DNA of 5,033 nt from NCBI GenBank assembly GCA_028714275.1, contig JAQTMP010000048.1:1-5033 (forward strand). Direction: 5' to 3'. The stretch comes from Candidatus Paceibacterota bacterium. GTDB taxonomy: Bacteria > Patescibacteriota > Minisyncoccia > Phycocordibacterales > CAINVO01. The notes below the pieces were generated by a model. It searched no databases. It had not been told where the DNA came from and was given only the letters and a program-made list of their open reading frames with translations. The translations under genes were made by a program, and so were the position numbers. The stretch's first letter is position 1, and each line of letters starts with the position of its first letter. Positions 1 through 5,033 of the stretch are shown piece after piece.

Positions 1-2023
1 ATCCGAAAGCCGCTTGGTCAGAGTAGGTGCCTGAAGCTGCGCCCATTTGTGCAAGAGTCGCAACAGAGCGTGCCGTTCCACTATTTGCCGACACGGTGGA
101 ATACAGATTGGCCTGCCGATTCGCCGCCGTCATGAGTCCGTATTGCGGATCGCCCACGTCCCAAAGCGCAGGGCCGCTTGCCGTGCCGATGGGGGCACTG
201 GCGCCTGTGGTCGGTGCAGCAACGGTGCGGAAAGCCTGAACATGCCCGGCTAACTCACCTGAGTTGTTGTTGGAGGTCGCGGTATAAATCAGCCCACCAG
301 CTGGCAGGCGTGACGGCGCCACTGGTGCGGATACGTTGATAGTGCCGAAAATCTGTGCGGCGATGCTTCCCAGAGCTGCGTTGAATGCGCTCACATTATT
401 TGCCGGGTATTCCGTCCCCGTGCCACCGGCAATGGCCATGGCGTTGAGGGCGTAATTGGCTGCGGGATTCGCGTTGGCGTCCACACCCGCGCCAAGGCCG
501 ACGACATAGGTCTTGATGCCCTTTTTGTTCAGCGCCTGAATGGCGGTGATGGTGTCGATCAGCGCTTGGTCATTGGTCTTGCTGCTGTCCAAGCCACCCT
601 GGGTCTGACCGCTGGGAACGTTGCCGCTATCGTCGTTGATACCGTGGTTGGAGTCGCCTGCAATGCCATAGAACGCGGCATTGACCCCATAACCCTGTCC
701 CGCAGCGCTGCCCAGCGGCGGCCAGTTATTGCCGTTCAAGTCCATCGTTGGCAGGCCATCCGTCACCAAAATGACGTATTGACCTGCGCAAGAAGGGGTG
801 AGATTACTCAACACATTGCCCGCGCCCTGCACCAGCCCCGCCGTCGGAGACTGATAGGCCAGCGCCTTGATCTCGCTGGACGATGAATTGTTGGTCTCTG
901 GCTTTAACGCTGTGGTGAAAGGCGTCAGTGCCGTGTTGACTGCAGATGTGCTGGGATTTGTGCCCAGATTGGTCATGGAAACGACCTGGTTGCCGCCGGT
1001 CGCGTTGAGGCTTTGCACGTAGTAGCCAAAGCCGCGCTGGGCAAAGACCACTTGAGGCGAGTACGGCACATAGCCAGCATTTGTCGGACTGGTGCCAAAG
1101 TTGCCATATGTGCCTTGTTTGGGGGAAGTGCTAGCGTAGGAAACGTAAATCGAGCCGTTTTCGTAGTCGTTAAGGCTGAAATTTGGTGGATAGGGTGACG
1201 CCGGATTGGGCCCGTTGTATGACACGAATAGTCCTGAGTTCCCATTCGAATAGAGCACGTCGTTCACGTTCGGGTCGTCGCTAGAGGCGCCGATCTGCAT
1301 GTATTGATTGCCTGACAGCGTGCTGGCAGCGGAACTCGCGCTGCTGCCATACAAGCCGGATTTCGACAAACTAGTGCAGTAACTCTTGACCGAAGACGAG
1401 GCGCTGCCGTATTTGTAACAGGGGTTATTGACCCAGCGCGTGGGTGGGGGGGAGGCATTCGGATTCGCTGCATTAAAGCTCTGGTAAGCCGCGTAGCTGG
1501 TGAAACCGTTGGTCGGCAGACTGTTGGCGAAAGTGAAACCGCCGCTCGGTGACATGTAATACACCCAAGTGGTGTAAAGGCTCGTCCCCGAGGTTGAATA
1601 GTCTTCCAGCGCAAAGTCCATGCTGGGGAGATACTGGCTGAGCACCGAGGATAGACCGGCCTTGGCCACATTCAGTCGGCTGGCGCCGTTGTCCACCAGG
1701 GTGCCGTTGTTGTTGTAGGTATAGGGCGCCGAGGCGGTCTGGCTCGGGGTCATCGGCGGTGTGAAGCCGGAGGGCACTGAGTAGTTGACCGGCGAACTGC
1801 TGTTGTACAGGCTGGTCAGGCCGCTGGAGAGATTGCCCGATCCGGTCATGATGGCGCCGCTGAGGTCGCCGTCCATCGACTGCGAGTTGCCGATGGCGAT
1901 GACGATTTGCGGGCGGTCAGGCGTACCGGTCGTTTGGGCCTCGCTAGGTGCTGTGGCAAAGGGCGAGAGCATCAGTGCCAAAGAGACCGAGAGAGAGACT
2001 GCTGAACGGATATGGGATTTCAT
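1..2023 (-). CDS. pilY1: PilY1-type pilus tip adhesin/sensor, N-terminal 674 residues (3' end outside window)
   Basis: The frame is open from the ATG at 2023 to the window edge, giving 674 codons plus one base. PilY1/PilC proteins sit at the type IV pilus tip and act in adhesion, surface sensing and pilus extension/retraction. Residues 1-29 form a Sec signal peptide: K2/H4/R6, a hydrophobic stretch at about 8-22, and likely cleavage after S-E-A29. A complete vWA domain follows. Strand 1 carries G-N-S-Q-S (45-49), where D-x-S-x-S is usual. The second metal-site motif is S-P-T-A-G-L (T394), the third is V-T-D-G (D422), and the closing strand is K-T-Y-V-V-G-L-G (504-511). Between motifs 1 and 2 lie about 345 residues rich in Ser, Asn and Tyr, with C202 and C216. 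From about residue 577 the start of the C-terminal beta-propeller is visible (G-H-V-Q-A-F, then L-W-D-V-G-D). The propeller's calcium loop is outside the window. The ATG lies 5 bases after the pilX stop with only a weak ribosome site, which suggests coupling. Family call is firm; exact function in this organism is inferred. Confidence 0.93.
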   Translation of the reverse strand, partial: MKSHIRSAVSLSVSLALMLSPFATAPSEAQTTGTPDRPQIVIAIGNSQSMDGDLSGAIMTGSGNLSSGLTSLYNSSSPVNYSVPSGFTPPMTPSQTASAPYTYNNNGTLVDNGASRLNVAKAGLSSVLSQYLPSMDFALEDYSTSGTSLYTTWVYYMSPSGGFTFANSLPTNGFTSYAAYQSFNAANPNASPPPTRWVNNPCYKYGSASSSVKSYCTSLSKSGLYGSSASSAASTLSGNQYMQIGASSDDPNVNDVLYSNGNSGLFVSYNGPNPASPYPPNFSLNDYENGSIYVSYASTSPKQGTYGNFGTSPTNAGYVPYSPQVVFAQRGFGYYVQSLNATGGNQVVSMTNLGTNPSTSAVNTALTPFTTALKPETNNSSSSEIKALAYQSPTAGLVQGAGNVLSNLTPSCAGQYVILVTDGLPTMDLNGNNWPPLGSAAGQGYGVNAAFYGIAGDSNHGINDDSGNVPSGQTQGGLDSSKTNDQALIDTITAIQALNKKGIKTYVVGLGAGVDANANPAANYALNAMAIAGGTGTEYPANNVSAFNAALGSIAAQIFGTINVSAPVAPSRLPAGGLIYTATSNNNSGELAGHVQAFRTVAAPTTGASAPIGTASGPALWDVGDPQYGLMTAANRQANLYSTVSANSGTARSVATLAQMGAASGTYSDQAAFG
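1446..1452 (-). repeat. Seven-base homopolymer (C7 on coding strand) inside pilY1
   Basis: The plus strand shows seven G in a row, read as C7 in codons Ser191-Pro192-Pro193 of pilY1. A one-base slip here would frameshift the tip protein about 190 residues in. The tract may be chance in GC-rich DNA encoding a Pro-Pro-Pro run. Confidence 0.6.
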
Positions 2024-2028
2024 GATGC

Positions 2029-2577
2029 TCACGAGCAAAGTTTGAACAGGGCTTCGGTGTTGGCTGCGGTGACGTTGTTCGCTTCTATCGTGTGAATGAA
2101 GATGTCGTAGAAGGAGCAGCCTGCGGAGTCTGGGGGTAGATTGGCAGACACGACAAGAGCCCAGGCATGAGCAGACGTTCCTGCCGGGAGGGGCACCGAA
2201 TAGGCGGTTCCAGCGTTGATCGCTTGCGTCCAGTAGGTCGCACTGGGGGTTGGCCACCAAGCTGCAGTGCTGTTTGAGGGTGAGGAAAACCAGGCGGGCT
2301 GCGGTGAGATGTATTCGAGAGCCACACCGCCCGCGTTGTTCGAGGCGTTGGTTAGCGTTTGCTGAATCACCCGCAGGGCAATGTCGCTGGCCTGTACGTC
2401 CTTTTGCCGTTGCACGGTATTGCCAGTCATCACGGTTTGCAGCGCCGCGCCGCGCATGGTGAACAACACGCCGAATAAGAGCACGAGCAGGGTGATGAGG
2501 GTGAGCAGCAGCACATAGCCTTGCTGCTCAGGGGACCGCTGGGGTTTGCGCTGCAAGGGCGCTTTCAGCGCGGCCAT
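2029..2577 (-). CDS. pilX: PilX-type minor pilin (GspK-like position in tip complex)
   Basis: A 182-residue pilus assembly protein of the PilX group, expected in the inner membrane before assembly and at the pilus tip afterwards. The basic leader of 20 residues ends in Q-Q-G20, the presumed PilD cleavage point. It is followed by Y21-V-L-L-L and a hydrophobic helix to about residue 40. The next stretch (about 42-75, M-R-G-A through D-I-A-L-R) matches the usual PilX pattern of an arginine after the helix followed by an amphipathic alpha-helix. Mature position +5 is Leu, so the pilin Glu is absent, as is known for the T2SS homologue GspK. The globular part is rich in Trp, Ser and Pro, and its only cysteines are C154 and C181. 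The first 13 bases overlap the end of pilW in another frame, and a good GAGGAA ribosome site 6 bases upstream supports the ATG at 2577. Known PilX, PilW and PilY1 proteins depend on each other for assembly. Assignment rests on N-terminal pattern plus gene order; the C-terminal half is poorly conserved in this family. Confidence 0.9.
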   Translation of the reverse strand: MAALKAPLQRKPQRSPEQQGYVLLLTLITLLVLLFGVLFTMRGAALQTVMTGNTVQRQKDVQASDIALRVIQQTLTNASNNAGGVALEYISPQPAWFSSPSNSTAAWWPTPSATYWTQAINAGTAYSVPLPAGTSAHAWALVVSANLPPDSAGCSFYDIFIHTIEANNVTAANTEALFKLCS

Positions 2578-3896
2578 ATTTGATTCCTCACGGCAACTTC
2601 CGACTGCAGCACGGAAAATCGATCATTTGCGTATGCGCTGGGCACGTTATAAGGCTTGAAACTGTCAGAGGCCACGGGCCCGGTGCTTGGCAAAGTTGCT
2701 GTTGTCGGCATGATGTTGATTGCGCTGGGGGCGTTGTACTTGGGGTCGCTGTGCAATGTTTTGGAAATGATTCCAAACAGCACGCTACGCACGCTGCCCG
2801 TGAAGTGATTGCTCACCACGTCACTCCAGTTCAGGTAATTGGTAATTGCGCCTGAGTTGGTTTCATCCACGCCAAACAAGATCTGCAGGCTCACCACACC
2901 TGCGGCGACGGGAGTTGGGGGCGTGATGATTTGGTCATTAAGCGCGTTGATTTCGCTTCGCATGAGCATGGGATAGTTGCCCGCAGTTCCCGGCGCAGCG
3001 CCTGGATTGGACAGGGCGATGTAATACACCACCAAGATCCGATCTTTGTTGGCCGGGTCATGAAAGGGGAGATAAAACCGTGTCGGCGCCGGAAAGTAGG
3101 CGTTGGAAAGATCGACGCCATTGGCCAAGAATTTCTCTGATTGCAGTGCGGAATTGAATCCGCTGTAACCGTTGCTTGGAAACAGGGTTGGGTCAAGGCT
3201 GTTAATCGGATTTGGTGTCTGAGTGTTCGCAGCGCCCACGATCGGCACGCGGATGCAGACCCATTGAGGGGCCTGTTGGCCGTTTCTCAGAAAAAAGCGC
3301 AAGTAACCCACCATGCCGCCATTGATTCCGGTGACGCTGTTCAGCGGTAGTTGTGTCGTGACGACAGGTCCACTGTTAGTTGATCCCTTATTTGGGGCGG
3401 CATTCACCAGGGTGCTATTGATTAAGGTCATCGCCGCGCCGGCTGGCTGCGGAGCCACGCCGCTTTTTGCCACGTAAATGCTGAGCATGTCTGTGGGTGT
3501 GGCGGTGTAGGAGGTGGGTGCCAGCGCGGGCTGCGCGCTGGCCGTGGGCAGCGCCGGGGATGTGGTTTGCGATACGGCCGACACGGGGTACTGGTTGAAC
3601 ACACCGGGCATGGCCCCTGCGTTGTCGTAGGCCAGTGTGGCACTGCATGCGGGCTGTACGCCGCCCAGCATGAAGCCAGCATTGCTGAGGTCGCGGGTGA
3701 CGAGGTTGAGCGCGGCGCGGGCCTGATCGTCACGCTGCGAGACGTCCGACATCTGGACGTTCTGCTTGGTCAGCGATGATTGCACCACCAGGATGGCGAT
3801 GGAAAAAATCAGCCCGATCACCAGGGCGATCATCAATTCGACAAGGCTCAGGCCGCGCTGATGTGTGGCCGTAGAACGCTGGCAGAGGTGTCGCAT
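2565..3896 (-). CDS. pilW: PilW-type minor pilin
   Basis: A 443-residue minor pilin of the PilW family, the largest pilin-like member and the probable bridge between the small minor pilins and PilX/PilY1 at the tip. The leader is 15 residues (M-R-H-L-C to H-Q-R-G15), then L16-S-L-V-E20-L-M-I-A-L. E20 is the conserved mature Glu5, and hydrophobic helix 1 runs to about residue 38. The family stretch D-D-Q-A-R-A-A-L-N-L-V-T-R-D-L-S-N-A-G-F (56-75) follows. A Pro/Ala/Thr/Ser-rich linker spans about 109-136. The C-terminal domain ends with L-Q-S-E-V-A-V-R-N, the usual PilW ending. Mature cysteines are C84 and C214 only. The frame stays open upstream to a Met at 4091, but that would add 65 residues without pilin character inside pilV. 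The ATG at 3896 sits one base after the pilV stop (TGA-C-ATG) and gives a correct leader. At 443 residues it is longer than many PilW proteins, which I recall as roughly 250-350; the extra length is in the globular part. Confidence 0.93.
   Translation of the reverse strand: MRHLCQRSTATHQRGLSLVELMIALVIGLIFSIAILVVQSSLTKQNVQMSDVSQRDDQARAALNLVTRDLSNAGFMLGGVQPACSATLAYDNAGAMPGVFNQYPVSAVSQTTSPALPTASAQPALAPTSYTATPTDMLSIYVAKSGVAPQPAGAAMTLINSTLVNAAPNKGSTNSGPVVTTQLPLNSVTGINGGMVGYLRFFLRNGQQAPQWVCIRVPIVGAANTQTPNPINSLDPTLFPSNGYSGFNSALQSEKFLANGVDLSNAYFPAPTRFYLPFHDPANKDRILVVYYIALSNPGAAPGTAGNYPMLMRSEINALNDQIITPPTPVAAGVVSLQILFGVDETNSGAITNYLNWSDVVSNHFTGSVRSVLFGIISKTLHSDPKYNAPSAINIMPTTATLPSTGPVASDSFKPYNVPSAYANDRFSVLQSEVAVRNQIWPR
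2584..2589 (-). promoter_or_regulatory. Shine-Dalgarno site of pilX, located inside pilW
   Basis: The minus strand reads GAGGAA, six bases before the pilX ATG at 2577. It is the best ribosome-binding match of the five starts in the window. It lies within the last codons of pilW (in Arg-Asn), so the pilW C-terminus and pilX initiation share sequence. Confidence 0.75.
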
Positions 3897-3897
3897 G

Positions 3898-4398
3898 TCA
3901 AAACCCCAGCTGGAAGTTGTAGTTCTGTGTGCGCAAGGCGTTGCCGCTATTGGCGCCCCCGACGTTGCTCCACTGGATTTGCAAACCGAGGCCGCAGGAA
4001 GCGGCACTGCAGGCGTTGCCTTGCGCATCGGGGCCGGGGGTGATGGTGACCTTGGCATTGGGCAGCATGGTTGCGGGATTGCTGAATACATTGGCGAGAA
4101 AGGGCTGTAACGCTGGCGGGGCAGAGCCCGACGTGCTCGATGTGTAGGTAGAAGTGCCTGCCGCCAATTGACCGACTACCGCTGGGTTGGCTTGCACCAA
4201 TGCCCAGAATTGGTTGCCGAAGGCAGCGGTGTCGGTGGCGTATTGGTTGCTGGTGACGGCAGGTACGGCCAGGCTGTAAAGCGAGGCGATGCTGAGCATG
4301 CCTAAACTGAAAACGACGATGGCGACCAGCACGCTGATGAGCGACATCCCGGCCTGATGCATTGCGGCGCGGGCAGGGGAGGTGAATAGGCGCGTCAT
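3898..4398 (-). CDS. pilV: PilV-type minor pilin (GspI-like position)
   Basis: A 166-residue minor pilin, called PilV from its helix signature and its place between fimT and pilW. The leader is 17 residues ending in H-Q-A-G17. The mature N-terminus is M18-S-L-I-S22-V-L-V-A-I-V-V-F-S-L-G-M-L, the typical PilV pattern (usually S-L-I-E-V-L-V-A) except that Ser22 replaces the Glu at position +5. The hydrophobic segment runs to about residue 48. The globular region has an Ala/Ser/Thr-rich middle, then K-V-T-I-T (116-120), a short loop with C130 and C135, and L-Q-I-Q-W-S, which resembles the beta strands common to the family. Start choice: the ATG at 4398 overlaps the fimT stop as ATGA, pointing to translational coupling, and I see no clear ribosome site. 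An internal ATG at 4362 would leave a 5-residue leader, M-H-Q-A-G, and cannot be excluded. Expected in the priming/tip complex of the pilus. Confidence 0.88.
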   Translation of the reverse strand: MTRLFTSPARAAMHQAGMSLISVLVAIVVFSLGMLSIASLYSLAVPAVTSNQYATDTAAFGNQFWALVQANPAVVGQLAAGTSTYTSSTSGSAPPALQPFLANVFSNPATMLPNAKVTITPGPDAQGNACSAASCGLGLQIQWSNVGGANSGNALRTQNYNFQLGF

Positions 4399-4877
4399 GA
4401 TGCGGTGTTGGCGTTGAGAATCACACTGCCCGAGGCGAGTACCTGCAGCGTCCAGGTCTGGCCTTGCGCAGCAGTCACGGTGATGGTGGGCGCGGTGTTG
4501 ATGAAGCCTTGGCTATCGAAAGTGAGCGTCTGCGTGTTGCCGCCGGTGATGCTGCAGGTAATGCCCGGGTAGCTGTTGGCGATTTGGGTTGGTGACATTG
4601 AGTGCTCCGCAATCACCGTTCCGCCCACACTAGTGCTCCAGGTGCAGGTGTTGTTTGCCCCAAGGGTGATGGTGACCGGCTGCTGCGTGGTCACCGCCTG
4701 ATTGCGCGCCCAGGCCACGTCTTGTGGAAACTTGTTGACCAGCACCGAGGTTTTGCCGGAATCGACCATGCTCACCAGATTGGGCACGACCATCAGGCCG
4801 AGGAGGGCGGCGATGGCGATGGTCACCATCATTTCGATGAGGGTGAAGCCCGTCTGACGTGACTTGATGAGGGACAT
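4395..4877 (-). CDS. fimT: FimT/FimU (GspH-like) minor pilin
   Basis: A 160-residue minor pilin with the classic class III signal: leader M-S-L-I-K-S-R-Q-T-G10, then F11-T-L-I-E15-M-M-V-T-I and a hydrophobic helix to about residue 34. E15 is the conserved mature Glu5. The GspH/FimT pattern continues with V-A-W-A-R-N-Q-A-V (54-62) followed by Q-P-V-T-I, the helix-to-first-strand junction of this family. Cysteines are C78 and C108 only. The C-terminus reads Q-V-L-A-S-G-S-V-I-L where DNA-uptake FimT proteins carry Gly-Arg-x-Arg, so a structural role like FimU of P. aeruginosa is likelier than DNA binding (inference). Start choice: the ATG at 4877 gives a normal 10-residue leader and sits one base after the stop of the upstream open frame. 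An in-frame ATG at 4913 would add 12 residues (M-A-G-R-A-I-N-P-E-T-P-D) and is less likely. It is the first of five tightly packed pilus genes. fimT and fimU are used interchangeably for this position. Confidence 0.9.
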   Translation of the reverse strand: MSLIKSRQTGFTLIEMMVTIAIAALLGLMVVPNLVSMVDSGKTSVLVNKFPQDVAWARNQAVTTQQPVTITLGANNTCTWSTSVGGTVIAEHSMSPTQIANSYPGITCSITGGNTQTLTFDSQGFINTAPTITVTAAQGQTWTLQVLASGSVILNANTAS

Positions 4878-4878
4878 G

Positions 4879-5033
4879 TCAGGTGTTTCCGGATTGATCG
4901 CGCGCCCAGCCATTCGATGTGGTTCCAGCGGGCAAAGGCGGGGAACTGGTTCCGGGTGGCATGACCCAGCCTGATGCGGGCACGCTGGTGGTGTATTTAT
5001 TGCCGTCCTGGTCGATGGCGTAGCTGGGTGCGA
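4879..5033 (-). CDS. C-terminal 50 codons of an unidentified upstream gene (5' end outside window)
   Basis: An open frame enters from the right edge and ends with a TGA at 4881-4879, one base before the fimT ATG. The 50 visible residues begin A-P-S-Y-A-I-D-Q-D-G-N-K-Y and end G-W-A-R-D-Q-S-G-N-T. They are rich in Gly, Pro, Ser and Thr, with no Cys, no membrane segment and a secreted or surface-exposed look. Two points favour real coding: third codon positions are mostly G or C in the first half, and the TGA-C-ATG junction is identical to the pilV/pilW one. I do not recognise the protein. It might be another exported pilus-related protein co-transcribed with fimT, but 50 residues cannot decide this. 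The fimT frame is also open through this stretch, giving a less protein-like His/Pro/Cys-rich translation, so non-coding leader DNA remains possible. Confidence 0.5.
   Translation of the reverse strand, partial: APSYAIDQDGNKYTTSVPASGWVMPPGTSSPPLPAGTTSNGWARDQSGNT

Noticed and set aside
566..886. 106-codon plus-strand open frame antisense to pilY1
   Set aside because: It has no family pattern and no ribosome site I can see, and it lies opposite a strongly supported coding frame. Long antisense frames are expected by chance in GC-rich genes.
1264..1671. 135-codon minus-strand frame overlapping pilY1 in another phase
   Set aside because: The translation is Pro/Arg/Thr-rich, typical of an off-frame reading of a GC-rich gene; the pilY1 frame runs unbroken through it.
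2024..2028. Terminator or regulatory element between pilX and pilY1
   Set aside because: The gap is only 5 bases, too short for a hairpin.
3897..4091. Upstream extension of pilW to an ATG at 4091
   Set aside because: The added 65 residues are Pro/Ala-rich, lie within pilV in another phase, and would bury the prepilin leader. The start at 3896 fits the leader and the TGA-C-ATG junction.
4878..4913. Upstream start of fimT at 4913
   Set aside because: It would give a 22-residue leader with acidic residues, against the normal 10-residue basic leader from 4877; not formally excluded.
4914..5033. Promoter for the operon
   Set aside because: I looked for spaced -35/-10-like elements or a sigma-54 GG-GC pair upstream of fimT and saw nothing convincing; the stretch reads better as coding.
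1..5033. CRISPR array, insertion sequence, tRNA/rRNA, riboswitch or a novel defence-type system
   Set aside because: No spaced repeats, inverted terminal repeats, transposase motifs or RNA-gene patterns were seen. Nearly every base falls in the pilus genes, so no undescribed system is claimed.

Overview
The window is one minus-strand gene cluster that encodes the minor pilins and tip protein of a type IVa pilus. Read along the minus strand (right to left in window coordinates), the order is: the 3' end of an unidentified gene (5033-4879), fimT/fimU (4877-4395), pilV (4398-3898), pilW (3896-2565), pilX (2577-2029) and the 5' part of pilY1 (2023-1, running off the window). This matches the fimU-pilV-pilW-pilX-pilY1 order known from Pseudomonas aeruginosa and many Beta- and Gammaproteobacteria. 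The DNA is moderately GC-rich, judged by eye. The PilY1 is the subtype I remember from Burkholderiales- and Xanthomonadales-like bacteria, with a G-N-S-Q-S-M variant of the vWA metal site. I infer a beta- or gammaproteobacterium and cannot name the genus.

Four small proteins carry a prepilin leader ending in Gly, followed by a long hydrophobic N-terminal helix (FimT, PilV, PilW, PilX). The fifth, PilY1, has an ordinary secretion signal and a complete von Willebrand A domain. By analogy with the studied systems, the prepilin peptidase PilD processes the four minor pilins, which form a priming and tip complex. PilY1 sits on top as the adhesin, surface sensor or retraction modulator. PilW, PilX and PilY1 are mutually dependent for assembly in the systems where this was tested.

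The genes are packed almost without spacers: TGA-C-ATG twice, one ATGA overlap, one 13-base overlap and one 5-base gap. This indicates a single transcript with translational coupling. I see no promoter, terminator, RNA gene, mobile element or CRISPR array. There is no gene-free stretch longer than 5 bases, apart from the doubtful first 155 bases at the right edge. The promoter must lie beyond position 5033, and the rest of pilY1 (probably followed by more pilus genes) lies beyond position 1.

This is a known type of system, not a new one. The points worth a second look are departures from family norms: PilV has Ser instead of the pilin Glu at mature position +5, PilX also lacks that Glu, FimT lacks the C-terminal Gly-Arg-x-Arg motif tied to DNA uptake, each mature minor pilin has exactly two cysteines, and the PilY1 vWA domain has an altered metal site and a large insertion.
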